Of a stretch of DNA of 64,000 bases, positions 17,701 through 27,195 are shown piece by piece; the stretch's first letter is position 1; the number at the start of each line of letters is the position of its first letter. Under the pieces are notes generated by a model that was not told the DNA's origin, did not search any database, and saw only the letters and a list, made by a program, of their open reading frames with translations. Both the position numbers and the translations under genes were made by a program. The DNA lies in assembly GCA_001829185.1 (NCBI GenBank), contig MIAR01000037.1, positions 16,441-80,440 of the forward strand. Direction: 5' to 3'. Source of the DNA: Spirochaetes bacterium GWB1_60_80. Its GTDB lineage: Bacteria; Spirochaetota; Spirochaetia; Treponematales; UBA12059.

Positions 17701-18390
17701 CAGCTGGCCGAGGGGCTGCCGGCGGTGCTGGCTACCATCGACGATCTGCAGGATCTGGCCGAACAAGCCGGCTTGGCCGCCACCGCCCAGAATCTAGGCG
17801 AAGCCGGCGCCAAGGCCCCCAATGACGACCTGGCGGAAATCTGCGCCGCCCAGCCGCAACTCGGTTACTGCCTGCTGGCCAACCTAGCCATTAAGCACCT
17901 GCGCCTGATACCGGACGCCGCCCGGCAATTCCGCGACCTGGGGCTGGACCGCAAGCTGCGCGAGAACATCGCCGCCCTGGGCACCACGCCGGAGGAGGCC
18001 AATCGCCTGGTCGAGGCCGCCTGGCTGGCGGCCGAACTGGCCGACCGCCCGGGCGCCGCCCCCAGCGCCACGCCGACCGCCGGGGCCAGCCCAACCGCCG
18101 CTTGGCACGAGATTATCGACCTGGCGCGGGAAACGCCGGCCGGACGCTGGCTATTCGGCGTCAACCTGTGGGATGGTACCACCTGGTTCAACCGCGAGCG
18201 CTTCGACTTCGGGCTCGGCCTGGCCGCCGGACTCTACGCCGGCCGGCTCCCGGTCGATGGCCTGGCCAGTTCACCGAGCAGCGCCCGCCTGCTGGCCGAG
18301 GCCAACCGCAGCTTCGTCGCCCCCTTGCGCGCCAAGGCCCTGGCGGCCGGCTGGAACCTGGACAAATTGCTGGCGAATCTGCCGCGGTGA
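14788..18390 (+). CDS. Large GH13 (alpha-amylase family) enzyme
   Basis: A 1200-residue cytoplasmic-looking protein without signal peptide. Residues about 1-330 are an unusual helical extension. The GH13 barrel then has region I ADMVPNHTG (Asp410 area), region II IIRFDAAM with nucleophile Asp530, region III LLAEAFW with acid/base Glu595, and region IV MNNPDEE with Asp656 in place of the usual HD pair. A beta domain and about 330 residues of helical C-terminal sequence follow. Catalytic residues are intact, so hydrolase or transglycosylase action on alpha-glucans is expected; specificity is unknown. GGGAG precedes ATG. Its TGA overlaps the GTG of addB (GTGA), an unexpected coupling with DNA repair. 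Confidence 0.9.
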   Translation: MTKTSALCLTLTAFDPAGAPERGARLYIPVSRQARAQLGLDEAPFSSRGSLVFADFFAARLTAARINEKQPGQPVRAGQLNAAALLHEIAHLVCAHYRLQVRPTVYGEALTRLEDSLGEAACTQLLLELVNRFPPPEVYRGKVSAIGWLIGSTDGQPHRHDALEELMLLRLANENPAFAPLRFLFDDSDLCRELPVARAMAELESSLAAIPGGGPNNETLLELLRAPMRAAPDSLAGQLAWVRGNWGLLIGSHLRKLLGGVDLLAEEDKPVFYGPGPSQVLTFDKADSEYEAFSQDKDWMPRVVMIAKSTLVWLDQLSKQYGRAINSLDAIPDQELDLMASRGFNALWLIGLWERSDASRRIKELCGNPEAAASAYALHDYEIAGELGGWGALENLRHRALSRGIRLAADMVPNHTGIDSDWVRQRPQLFIQRDRPPFPGYSYSGENLSRDPAIGLWLEDHYYSRSDAAVVFKRVHFASGHTTYIYHGNDGTSMPWNDTAQIDFLNPEARAAVIERILHVARNFPIIRFDAAMIMAKRHFRRLWYPEPGHGGDIASRSESALSRHDFDAAMPQEFWREVVDACARETPDCLLLAEAFWMMEGYFVRTLGMHRVYNSAFMNMLRQKENKKYRDTIKNTQEFDKDILKRFVNFMNNPDEETAVNQFGKDDHYIGVCSLMATLPGLPMFGHGQVEGFTEKYGMEYRRAYRDEQPDHGLVTRHEREIFPLLKRRYLFSGVDNFALFDVYRTDGSVDENIFAFVNGAGSERALVLFNNAWERSSGTIHQSSPWAVKHEDGSRSQTNTTIAAALRLAGGPGRYLAMQEQRTGLWYLRSSDFVHSGGLYVELDGFRTQVFLHIHEAVDSDGSWTQLHDNLQGQGVPDIQAALQDIRHAALYRQFNAVFGAAYMALAHDDQRQADPQFASRLETLLASLMDLATASASANLLASAGTTLPTAPDTAAAAAGRSWREGCAQLAEGLPAVLATIDDLQDLAEQAGLAATAQNLGEAGAKAPNDDLAEICAAQPQLGYCLLANLAIKHLRLIPDAARQFRDLGLDRKLRENIAALGTTPEEANRLVEAAWLAAELADRPGAAPSATPTAGASPTAAWHEIIDLARETPAGRWLFGVNLWDGTTWFNRERFDFGLGLAAGLYAGRLPVDGLASSPSSARLLAEANRSFVAPLRAKALAAGWNLDKLLANLPR

Positions 18391-21167
18391 TCGACGCCAT
18401 CCGCCAGGCTATCCTCGGCCAACTGGACGACGACCGGCTGGTTTTCGTCTTCCCAAGCGACCTGGCCGCCAAGAGCTGGCTGGAGGAAGGCCTGCGCTTT
18501 GGTAGCCAGGCGGCGTTGCCGAACCACCGCTTCCTGGGTTGGGACAACTTCAAGAACCGGGTCTTCCCCGGCGACGAGGGTCTGCGCCCGGCGTCCCAGC
18601 TCTTGCGGCTGCTCTTCAGCCGCAGTTTATTGGCCGAGAATGCCCGCCAGCCCTTCCTGCGCCATATCATCCCGGCGGCTCGGGCCGCTACCTCGCTCAA
18701 TTTCGTGCGCTATGTCGCCAAGGCCCTGCCGGCCCTGGGCGGCCTGCCTAGTAGCCCGGCCAGCCCGCTGATCGGCGAGTGGCGGCAGATCCGGCAGCGT
18801 TACGCCGCCTTCCTGGCCGACAAGCAACTGTACGAAAGCGGCTGGCAAACCCGCGCCGCCGCCGCCGTTCCGGTAAACTTCCTGTTGCTTTTTCCCGACT
18901 TAACCGACGACTGGACCGAATACCAGGCGGCCATCCAGGCCATGCCCAACGCCAGCTGCCTGCTTTACGGAGCCTGGGAAATAGCCGCCCTGGCCGCCGG
19001 CAGCCGCCCAGCCATCCCAGCCACCCGTTTTGCCAACGTCGTCTCGGAGGTGCGGGCCGTCCTGACCGCCATTCGGCGAGCCGTCGCCGCCGGCCTACAT
19101 CCGGCTGGCATCCTGGTATCGGTGGCCGACCCGGACGCCCTGTGGCCGTTACTGCGGCGCGAGGCGGCCGTGGCCGGCGTGCCGCTGGACCTGCGCCAGG
19201 CCAGGCCGCTAGCCGACAGCGCCGGGGGCCGCCTGTTGGCTGACCTGCTGGAGGTGGCCGCCAGCCAGTGCTCCTTCGCTAGCATGCGCCACCTGCTGCT
19301 GGACCGCTCGCGACGCTTCAAGGACGCCGACAGCGCCATGGCCTTGATGGAACTGGCCATCGACAAGCATATTTTGGCGGCCATTCCCGATCTGGGCGAA
19401 GACGTCTGGCTGGCGACCATCGAACGCTCCCGGCTCCCCCTGCGCCAGCTGTACAGTGGTATCCGCGACGCGGCCCGCAAACTAGCCAAGGCTACCAACT
19501 TCAAGACCGTCCGCGAAATTTTTGACCGTTTCCGCCATGAATACATGGAAGAAACCGAACTCAGCCCGCGTCAGAATGACGAGATAGCCCGCTGCATCCT
19601 GGTATTGGATGAATTGACCGATACCGCCGCGGAGCTAGGCATGACCCGACTCGAAGACGCCGCCGCCCTCTGGTGCCAGCAACTGGAGGACAGCCTCTAC
19701 CTGCCGGTAGCCGACAACGGCGCCATCGCCGTGCAACCATTCCGGGTATCGGCCGGCTGCCAGCCAGACTTGCACTTTGCTCTCAACCTGTCCGACCAGG
19801 CCAGCCGCGTCCTGGCGCGTGGGCTCAAGTTCCTGCCCGAGGCCGAGCGCGCCGCCCTCGATTACCAGGAGCGCGACCTGTCCGAGGGGCTGTTGCGCCT
19901 GCTGGCCGGTTCCGGCGTACAAGTCTGCCTATCGGTGTCCGACGAAGGCCCCGACGGGGTGCGGCCAGCCCACCCGGCGCTCAACCTGACGCGGCCACCC
20001 AGCAGCGCGGCTGAACTTCCAGCTGGCCAGCTAGCCTGGGACCCGGCCTGGTGGCTACCGGACGGCGACCCGGCCGAGGCCACCGAAGCCTTCCCCCTCC
20101 AGCGGGCCAGCGCCATGGCGGCCAGCCTAGCCAATGCCGCCACCGACAGCGACCTGGCGGCCGGTACGCCGGACAGCCCAACCAGCCTGCCGGCCGGCCT
20201 GCGTGAAGTCATCCTGGCCCGGCGCCAGGAAGACGGCCGGCTCAAGCTAAGCGACAGCCTAATCGAAAGCTACGAAAATTGCGCCTTCCAGTGCCTGTTT
20301 AACCGTTGCCTGCATATCGAGGCAGTCGACGCCAGCCTCGGCTTCCTGGACAACCTGAAGCTCGGCAGTTTTTACCACGCCGCCCTGCAAGCCGTTTTCC
20401 AGCCGCTGCAGGCCGCGGCCATGCGCATCGTCGCCGCCGAAGCGGCCGGCGAGGCCGAGCGCCCCAGCCCGGCCGACCTGCTAGTAGCCTTTGAACGCGC
20501 CATGGCCGGCTTCGCCGCCGAGCACGGCCCCTTCGCCGCCGTCATGGCGCAGGCCATCAAGCCGCTCCTCATCGCCCGTTTGGCCAATAGCCTGGCCTGC
20601 CTGCGCCTGGTGCTCGACGATTGCCAGCCGCTGTACAACGACGACCAGCGCTTCACCACCGTCCTGGCCGACCAGGGCGTGCTACTGGAAGGCCGGCCAG
20701 ACCTGGTCTGCCTGCTGCCGGCTAGCCAGGCCGCCCCAGCCGACGGCGCGCGGCGCGTCAAACTGGTCGACTACAAAAAAAGCGCCATCCCCACGACGGC
20801 CGAACTGGCGTTAGACGAGGACGACCAGCCGCAGCGCCTGCAGATACCCATCTACCTGCTCTTGCTTGAGGTGGCCGGCCTGGCCGTCGAGGAGGCCTGG
20901 TATCTGAGCATCGAGCAGGCCCGACCGGCCAGCGGGCGAGCCAAGGCCAAGGGCCTGGGGCTGGCCTTCTATCGGGCCGGCGGCGGCACGGCACCGGGCG
21001 GCGAGGACTGGCCGGCCATCCGCCAAGGCGTATTGGACAGCTGCCGGCGGGTGGCCGCCAGTCTGCGCGCCGGGTCGGTGTCGGTGCCGGAGTACCCGGA
21101 CCGGCAGGCTAGCTGCCGCAATTGCCCGCTGCCCGGCCTCTGCCGCCAGCACTACACGGTGAGGTAA
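18387..21167 (+). CDS. addB: AddB/RexB-type nuclease subunit of the recombination helicase-nuclease
   Basis: A 926-residue protein. It has a degenerate helicase fold without Walker A, as in RexB, and a C-terminal PD-(D/E)XK nuclease: SYENCAFQC (about 628), LGSFYHAALQ, VDYKKSAIP (about 794) and QRLQIPIYL. The first Cys of 628-633 and the C-terminal CRNCPLPGLC (about 909-918; C-x2-C-x5-C) form the Fe-S staple typical of AddB. With AddA it should resect double-strand breaks and load recombinase. GTG 18387, overlapping the GH13 stop by 4 bases, is used; longer starts run inside the GH13 gene in another frame. Only 4 bases separate it from addA. Confidence 0.92.
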   Translation: MIDAIRQAILGQLDDDRLVFVFPSDLAAKSWLEEGLRFGSQAALPNHRFLGWDNFKNRVFPGDEGLRPASQLLRLLFSRSLLAENARQPFLRHIIPAARAATSLNFVRYVAKALPALGGLPSSPASPLIGEWRQIRQRYAAFLADKQLYESGWQTRAAAAVPVNFLLLFPDLTDDWTEYQAAIQAMPNASCLLYGAWEIAALAAGSRPAIPATRFANVVSEVRAVLTAIRRAVAAGLHPAGILVSVADPDALWPLLRREAAVAGVPLDLRQARPLADSAGGRLLADLLEVAASQCSFASMRHLLLDRSRRFKDADSAMALMELAIDKHILAAIPDLGEDVWLATIERSRLPLRQLYSGIRDAARKLAKATNFKTVREIFDRFRHEYMEETELSPRQNDEIARCILVLDELTDTAAELGMTRLEDAAALWCQQLEDSLYLPVADNGAIAVQPFRVSAGCQPDLHFALNLSDQASRVLARGLKFLPEAERAALDYQERDLSEGLLRLLAGSGVQVCLSVSDEGPDGVRPAHPALNLTRPPSSAAELPAGQLAWDPAWWLPDGDPAEATEAFPLQRASAMAASLANAATDSDLAAGTPDSPTSLPAGLREVILARRQEDGRLKLSDSLIESYENCAFQCLFNRCLHIEAVDASLGFLDNLKLGSFYHAALQAVFQPLQAAAMRIVAAEAAGEAERPSPADLLVAFERAMAGFAAEHGPFAAVMAQAIKPLLIARLANSLACLRLVLDDCQPLYNDDQRFTTVLADQGVLLEGRPDLVCLLPASQAAPADGARRVKLVDYKKSAIPTTAELALDEDDQPQRLQIPIYLLLLEVAGLAVEEAWYLSIEQARPASGRAKAKGLGLAFYRAGGGTAPGGEDWPAIRQGVLDSCRRVAASLRAGSVSVPEYPDRQASCRNCPLPGLCRQHYTVR

Positions 21168-21171
21168 TAAA

Positions 21172-24100
21172 ATGAGCGAATGGAAAAAACTGTTCAGCGG
21201 CCTGGAGCCAGCCAACCAACGACCGGCGGTGCTGGATCAAGGCAACTGCATCGTGGCGGCCGGCGCCGGTTCCGGCAAGACGCGCGTCCTGGCGGTGCGC
21301 TACCTCCACCTACTGCGCGAGCGCCAGCTTGGGCCGGAACGTATCCTCTGCCTGACCTTCACCAACAAGGCCGCCGCCGAGATGCGCGAACGTATTCACG
21401 GACTGCTGCAGCAATGCCTGCCCGGCGAGCCGGTCTTCGCCGCCGCCTTCGCCAACTTCAACCGGGCCGAGATCGGCACCATCGACGCCTACTGCTCCAA
21501 GTTAGCCCGCAACAGTTGCAATCACTGGGGCCTAGCGCCTGATTTTCAGGTTGACGACGCCAGCGCCCGCCGCGTCACCCACGACCTGGCGCTCGATTTC
21601 CTGCTGGCCCGGCGCCACCAAGCGGTCGCGGCCGCCTACCTGGCCGCCAACGGCCTGGAAAAAGCCGTGGCTGGGCTGGAAAGCCTGGCGCACGGCCGCG
21701 ACGGCCTGCTTGGCCTGGTGGCCGATCCCTTCACGGACAACCCTAGCCTACCAGACGCCTTCTCGCCGGCCGTCCAGCGCACTCGCCTGCTGGACCAGGC
21801 GGCCAAGTTGCACGCCGAGCTCCAGGCCGGGCTACAGGCCGGTCTGGAATTGGACCCCGGCAGCGGCAAAGGCATTGGCGCCAGCCGCTGGCTGGAACTA
21901 GCCGCCCAATTCCCGGCCTGGGACAAAGTCGGCGCCGCCACCGCAGGGTTTGGCGCTACGGGCGCACCGGACGGCGCCACCTTCCTGGCAACAGCCTGGC
22001 AGCCGCTACTCGACGGCAGCCTGCCGCGCTCGCCGGCCGGCGCTGATGAAGCCAGCTTCCATTACAAGGAGCTGCGCCCGCGCCTGGTGCTCCTCCAGCC
22101 GGCGCTGCGCTCCATCCTAGCCGCCCTGAACGACCCGCTGGCCGCCGACAGTCTGGCCTTCATGTACGAATTCGCCCAGTTAGCGGCCGCCGAACGCGTC
22201 CGCAGCAACACGGTCAGCTTCGCCGACGTGGCCAGCCTGGCCCGGGCCGCCCTGATCGGCGACCGGCAGCTGCGGGAGTGGTGCAAACGGCAGTATGACT
22301 TCATCATGATCGACGAATTTCAGGACGACAACCAGTTGCAGAAAGACTTGCTGTATCTGCTGGCCGAGGCCCCGGACAGTCATGCGCCCGGCGTACCGCT
22401 ACCGGAGCAGCTCGGAGCCGGCAAGCTGTTCTTCGTCGGCGACGAGAAGCAGAGCATCTACGCTTTTCGCAACGCCGACGTCAGCGTCTTCAAGGGCCTG
22501 TCGCGTGAACTGGCCGACGCCCCCGGCGGCGTCGGCCGGCATCAGCTAGCCATCAACTGGCGCTCCGAGCCGGCCCTGATCGACTTCTTCAACCACAGTT
22601 TCGCCGCCATCATGCCGCCGGCCGACAGCCCTGGCCTGGCCGGCCACGAAGCCGGCTTCGCCCCGCTCGGCGCCGGCCAACCCACGGCAGGCGTCGTGCC
22701 GCGTATCGTCTACGCCGAAACCCGGCCGGCCCCGGACAGCCTGCCGGAGGCCGAGCTGGAAGCCTGGTACATCGCCGACCGGATGCGCCGGCTGGTGGCC
22801 GACCGCGAGCCGGTAGCCGGGGCCGGTCCGGACGGCGCCAAGGTGGCCCGGGCCTGCCTCTGGGAAGATATGGCCGTTCTGTTCCGCAAGAAGACCAACC
22901 AGCACCTCCTGGAACGCTACCTGCGCCTGTTCAACATCCCCTACCACACCGTCAACAGCACCAGCCTCTTTACCGAGTCGATCTTCGCCGACCTGTACGC
23001 CTTCCTGCGCCTGCTGGTCTACCCGCACGACCGCCTGGCCTGGGCCAGCCTATTGCGCGGCCCCTTCCTCCGGCTGTCCGACCCGGGTTTCGGCCTGATC
23101 GTCGCCGACGCGGAGACACCGGCCTTCGCCTTTCCCGTCCAGCGCCTGGACCAGGCCGACCAGGCCCGCTACCGCCAAGCCGAGGGCTGGTACCGCCAGC
23201 TGAGTACAATGGCCGACACCGCCAGCCTGGCCGAACTGGTCGCCTGGCTGTGGTATTCCGGCGGCCTGCGCTGGAACGTCCTCAAGGACGGGCGCAACCA
23301 GGCCTTCGCCGAGCACTTCGACTACGTCTGGGCCATGGCCGTCGACGCCGACCGGCGCGGCCTGCGCCTGGCCGATTTCATCGACGAGCTGGCTGGCCTG
23401 TTCAATACCGTCGACAAGCTGGAAAACGCCACCCCGCTACGCGCCGAGAGCCGCGGCGTCGCCCTGATGACCATTCACGCCAGCAAGGGCTTGGAGTTTC
23501 CCATCGTCTTCATCCCGTCGCTGCAGTTGGGCAAGAACAGCCCGCGTGGGACAGCCACCCGCCTGGATCCCGACTTTGGCGCCAGCCTGAAACGACTCGG
23601 GCCGGACGGCGAGGCCGTCGACCAGCTGGCCGAACTGGCTAAGGCCCTGCGCAAGCTGCAAGTACAGGGCGACGACCTAGTGGTCAGCCCCAGCCAAGCC
23701 GAGGCCTATCGCCTGTTCTACGTGGCCTGCACCCGCGCCGCCAGCCACCTGTTCTTGAGCGGCAGCCAGCCGAAACGGGCGGCCGGCGAAGATTTCCGGC
23801 AGATGCTGGTAACGGCCTGGGACCTGGCTTATGAGCCAGCCAACGACAGCGCGGCGGGGCTGGCCGCGCCGGCCTCCGAAACAGCCCCGGCCGCTGAAGC
23901 GCCCCTTAAAACCGCCACCAGCCTGACCTGTGGCGCGGCCCGCCTCGAGCTACACGACATCGAGCCACGCCGCAAGTTGGACTATTTCCGGCTCCACCAG
24001 CGTCAGGCCAAACCCGATCCGGCTATCCTGGCACGCGCCGCCGCCCGACCGGCCTGGCAGGTACGGCCGCAGCGCCGCAATTGGGCGGTCACCGCCATGG

Positions 24101-24810
24101 GGGACCAGCTGGCCGCCGTCCCGTCAACCCGTGGCCGCCCGAACAGTCCCGAATTCCCCGGCCTATTCGACGCCCCGGACCAGTCACAGGTTGGCAAACT
24201 GCTAGATAACAGCCAGCCGGACGGCCGGGCCAGCGCGGCGGCCGGCGACCTGAACGAGGCTGATTTTGGCACGCTCTGCCACGAGTTCACTAGCCAGCTA
24301 CTGGAAAACCCGGAGCGGCCGCCGGAAGCCGGCCAGCGCCTGGCTCGCCTGCTAAAGCGCTTGTCCGAGAAGCGGGCCGCCGCCATCCTGGACGAAGCCC
24401 ACCAGCTGGCCGGCGGCTTCCTAGCTTCCGCCTGCGGCCAGGCCGCCCGGCGCTGTTTCTTAGCCAACCGGGCCGGCCAAGCCGGGGCCGTCTACCACAG
24501 CGAGTACGCCTTCACCTGGCGGACCGGCCAAGGCGCAGCTGAAAATTTCCTAACCGGTGCCATCGACCTGCTCTACGGCGACGCCAGTGGTCTGTGGCTG
24601 GTCGATTTCAAGACTGACCGTGTGGAAGAGCCGGAAAAGCACCGCTTCCAGCTATCGGTCTACCGCGCGGCGGCCAGCGCCATCTTCGGACGACCCTGTG
24701 AGGCCAGCCTCTTTTACCTGCGCAACCAGCGTCAGCTGCCGAGCGCGGCGCTGGACGACCTGGAGAGTCTGTTGCCCGGCGCAGCCTCTTACTGGGAACG
24801 GCTGCCGTGA
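21172..24810 (+). CDS. addA: AddA-type helicase-nuclease
   Basis: A 1212-residue UvrD/Rep superfamily-1 helicase with C-terminal nuclease. It has Walker A VAAGAGSGKTRVLAVRY (about 26-40), motif Ia LTFTNKAAAEMRERI, Walker B FIMIDEFQDDNQ, FVGDEKQSIYAFRNAD, TIHASKGLEFPIVF and RLFYVACTRAASHLFL. The nuclease domain has GTLCHEFTSQ (about 1032), GAIDLLYG and VDFKTDR (about 1144), with QLSVYR. ATP-driven unwinding and cutting of DNA ends with AddB is expected. It follows addB by 4 bases. Length fits the family. Confidence 0.95.
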   Translation: MSEWKKLFSGLEPANQRPAVLDQGNCIVAAGAGSGKTRVLAVRYLHLLRERQLGPERILCLTFTNKAAAEMRERIHGLLQQCLPGEPVFAAAFANFNRAEIGTIDAYCSKLARNSCNHWGLAPDFQVDDASARRVTHDLALDFLLARRHQAVAAAYLAANGLEKAVAGLESLAHGRDGLLGLVADPFTDNPSLPDAFSPAVQRTRLLDQAAKLHAELQAGLQAGLELDPGSGKGIGASRWLELAAQFPAWDKVGAATAGFGATGAPDGATFLATAWQPLLDGSLPRSPAGADEASFHYKELRPRLVLLQPALRSILAALNDPLAADSLAFMYEFAQLAAAERVRSNTVSFADVASLARAALIGDRQLREWCKRQYDFIMIDEFQDDNQLQKDLLYLLAEAPDSHAPGVPLPEQLGAGKLFFVGDEKQSIYAFRNADVSVFKGLSRELADAPGGVGRHQLAINWRSEPALIDFFNHSFAAIMPPADSPGLAGHEAGFAPLGAGQPTAGVVPRIVYAETRPAPDSLPEAELEAWYIADRMRRLVADREPVAGAGPDGAKVARACLWEDMAVLFRKKTNQHLLERYLRLFNIPYHTVNSTSLFTESIFADLYAFLRLLVYPHDRLAWASLLRGPFLRLSDPGFGLIVADAETPAFAFPVQRLDQADQARYRQAEGWYRQLSTMADTASLAELVAWLWYSGGLRWNVLKDGRNQAFAEHFDYVWAMAVDADRRGLRLADFIDELAGLFNTVDKLENATPLRAESRGVALMTIHASKGLEFPIVFIPSLQLGKNSPRGTATRLDPDFGASLKRLGPDGEAVDQLAELAKALRKLQVQGDDLVVSPSQAEAYRLFYVACTRAASHLFLSGSQPKRAAGEDFRQMLVTAWDLAYEPANDSAAGLAAPASETAPAAEAPLKTATSLTCGAARLELHDIEPRRKLDYFRLHQRQAKPDPAILARAAARPAWQVRPQRRNWAVTAMGDQLAAVPSTRGRPNSPEFPGLFDAPDQSQVGKLLDNSQPDGRASAAAGDLNEADFGTLCHEFTSQLLENPERPPEAGQRLARLLKRLSEKRAAAILDEAHQLAGGFLASACGQAARRCFLANRAGQAGAVYHSEYAFTWRTGQGAAENFLTGAIDLLYGDASGLWLVDFKTDRVEEPEKHRFQLSVYRAAASAIFGRPCEASLFYLRNQRQLPSAALDDLESLLPGAASYWERLP

Positions 24811-24845
24811 TACCAATGCCTGGCCGACTCATTTTAGCGGCCAGC

Positions 24846-24874
24846 TTGCATTTGGTCTGGAAAATACCTATACT
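24846..24874 (+). promoter_or_regulatory. Promoter of the GGDEF-EAL gene
   Basis: TTGCAT (24846-24851), a 17-base spacer and TATACT (24869-24874). A second perfect -10 TATAAT lies at 24880-24885 without a good -35. The predicted leader is about 80 bases, with AGGAG before the start. Confidence 0.55.
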
Positions 24875-24959
24875 TGCCCTATAATTAATTCATGCATTGG
24901 CTGACCCTTCCCCAAGTGTCAGGCGATGGCTGTCCCATCAAGGTAACCAGGAGCCGAGG

Positions 24960-27008
24960 ATGAACAATGAGCGCCTGCTGATCGTAGAAGACGAGAAAAT
25001 CATCGCTATAGACCTGCAGCGCCGCCTCGAACGTTTCGGCTACATCGTAGTCGGCATGGCTGGCGATGGCGAAGAAGCGGTTCGCTTGGCCCTGGAGCTT
25101 AACCCCGACCTGATTCTGATGGACATCATGCTGAACGGTCCGATTGACGGCATCCAGACCGCCACCCTAATCAAGGAACAGCGCAATATTCCCTTTATCT
25201 TCCTGACCGCCTACACCGACGAGAAAACCCTGGAACGGGCCAAAAGCGTCCAACCCTATGGCTACATTCTCAAACCCTTCAAGGAACGCGAGCTTTACAC
25301 TACCATTGACATTGCCCTCTATAAACACCAGATCGAAGGCCAGCTTTCCAAACAAGAGCGGCTGTTCAGCGCTATCCTGCACTCCGTTAACGATGGCATC
25401 ATCGCCACCGACATCGACCTCAACATCCAGTTCATGAACCCCATCGCCGAGGACATCGTCGGCATCAGCGAAGACAGCGTCCGTGGCAAGCATATTTCCC
25501 AGTTTCTAGTGCTCAACGACCCCAAAACCCAGCAAGACTTGCTGACGGCCACCCAACGCATCGCCGAGAAGCCGCTGTACATCCAGGACGTCAACGTACG
25601 TTCCTCCAGCGGCCAGAGTCTGATCATCGACGGCTCCATCACCCGTATCAACGAGGAAGCCAACTCCACCGACGGTTTCGTCATCACCATGCGCGACATT
25701 ACCGAACTCAAGCGGATGTCCGAAACCATCAACTACCAGTCCAGCCACGACAACTTGACCGGCCTGTCCAACCGCGAGGAATTCAGCTACAAACTGACCG
25801 AGATCATCCGCAACGTTAAGATGACCAACGCCGCCCACTCCTTAATGATGATGGACGTCGACCGCTTCAAGGCCGTCAACGACACCTGCGGCGCCATGGC
25901 CGGCGACGAGCTGTTGCGCCAAGTGGCCAGCCATATCCAGACCATCATCCAGCGCAGCGACATCTCGGCCCGCATCGGCGGCGACGAGTTCGCCATCATC
26001 CTGATGAACTGCGACTCCGCCGACTCGGTCAACGTCGCCAACCGCCTGCAGGAAGCCGTCCAGCGCCAGCGCTTCATCTGGCAAACGGTCAACTTCCCGC
26101 TGTCGCTGTCCATCGGCATCGTGCCGATCGACAAGGATACCGGCGACATCCACAGCGTCCTGGCCGCAGCCGACGACGCCTGCCATATTTCCAAGGAAGA
26201 AGGCGGCACCAAGTGCACCATCTTCCAGGCTCAGGAAACCAAATTTCGGCAACGCCGCGGCGACATGGAGTGGATCGGCAAGATCAACCGGGCCGTCGAG
26301 GAGAACCGCTTCGTCCTTTACTACCAGCCAATCGTGCCGCTCAACAATAGCCACCAGCCCAAGCTGGAAATTCTAGTGCGCTTGATTAACGAGGACGGCA
26401 GCATCGCCAAACCCAACGACTTCATCCCGGCCGCCGAGCGCTACAACCTGATGCCCCAGATCGACCGCTGGGTGGTAGAAAACTCCATCCGGGCTTTCCG
26501 CATCCTGCAGGACCAACACTCCGAACTCGCGGAGTCGATCTTCTCGATCAACCTGTCCGGCCCCTCGCTGCTCGACGAGTCGCTCATCGAGTCCATCCTC
26601 TATTTCATGACCAAGTACAACCTGCCCGCCAAAAATTTCTGCTTCGAGATTACCGAGACGGCCGCCATCCAAAACTTGTCCTACGCCACCCGCTTCATCA
26701 ACCGCCTGAAAAGCGAGGGCTTCACCTTTGCGCTCGATGATTTTGGCGCCGGCTTCTCCTCCTTTGGCTACTTGCGCAGCCTGCCGGTCGATTACGTTAA
26801 AATCGACGGCTCCTTCGTCCAAAACATCGACGAAAGCAAGATCAGCTACACCATGGTCGAGTCGATCAATTCCATCGGCCACGTTATGGGCCTGCAAACT
26901 ATCGCCGAATTCGTCAAAAACGAGGCGATCCGCGACAAATGCACCGCGCTGGGCGTGGACTACGGGCAGGGCTACTTCTTCGCCGAGCCCAAGCCCATCT
27001 TCGGCTGA
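24960..27008 (+). CDS. Response regulator with PAS, GGDEF and EAL domains
   Basis: A 682-residue cytoplasmic protein of c-di-GMP turnover. The receiver (about 1-120) contains IVEDEKIIAIDL and LILMDIMLNGPIDGI; a PAS domain covers about 130-255. The GGDEF domain has an intact GGDEF at 340-344 (IGGDEFAIIL), so cyclase activity is possible. The EAL domain has Glu470 in EILVRL (EIL in place of EAL), plus FEITETAAI, DDFGAGFSSFGYL, VKIDGSFVQNI and GYFFAEP, so phosphodiesterase residues are mostly kept. ATG 24960 follows AGGAGCCGAGG; an upstream in-frame ATG at 24897 lies almost in the promoter. No partner kinase is adjacent. Confidence 0.93.
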   Translation: MNNERLLIVEDEKIIAIDLQRRLERFGYIVVGMAGDGEEAVRLALELNPDLILMDIMLNGPIDGIQTATLIKEQRNIPFIFLTAYTDEKTLERAKSVQPYGYILKPFKERELYTTIDIALYKHQIEGQLSKQERLFSAILHSVNDGIIATDIDLNIQFMNPIAEDIVGISEDSVRGKHISQFLVLNDPKTQQDLLTATQRIAEKPLYIQDVNVRSSSGQSLIIDGSITRINEEANSTDGFVITMRDITELKRMSETINYQSSHDNLTGLSNREEFSYKLTEIIRNVKMTNAAHSLMMMDVDRFKAVNDTCGAMAGDELLRQVASHIQTIIQRSDISARIGGDEFAIILMNCDSADSVNVANRLQEAVQRQRFIWQTVNFPLSLSIGIVPIDKDTGDIHSVLAAADDACHISKEEGGTKCTIFQAQETKFRQRRGDMEWIGKINRAVEENRFVLYYQPIVPLNNSHQPKLEILVRLINEDGSIAKPNDFIPAAERYNLMPQIDRWVVENSIRAFRILQDQHSELAESIFSINLSGPSLLDESLIESILYFMTKYNLPAKNFCFEITETAAIQNLSYATRFINRLKSEGFTFALDDFGAGFSSFGYLRSLPVDYVKIDGSFVQNIDESKISYTMVESINSIGHVMGLQTIAEFVKNEAIRDKCTALGVDYGQGYFFAEPKPIFG

Positions 27009-27195
27009 CCCGCCCAACCAGAGCCAGTCAGCGCGCTAACTAGCGAGCTCTCGTTGGGCACGCAATTATCCATATTTTGTCAATTTGCCCAATTTAGCGC
27101 TAGGTTAATAGTGAAATAAGGCGTATACTTAATTTGTCCGCCGGCCTGGTATTACCATGGAAGGACTGCCCGGAGCGGCGGGCAAAGGATTGTCG

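Noticed and set aside
18102..18386. Longer N-terminus for addB starting inside the GH13 gene
   Set aside because: The extra 95 residues are Arg/Pro/Gly-rich shadow sequence; GTG 18387 overlapping the preceding stop is the natural start.
27157..27195. Upstream ATG start for the acyl-CoA synthetase
   Set aside because: No ribosome-binding site before it, whereas ATG 27196 has AAAGGA at good spacing and starts the family-typical sequence.
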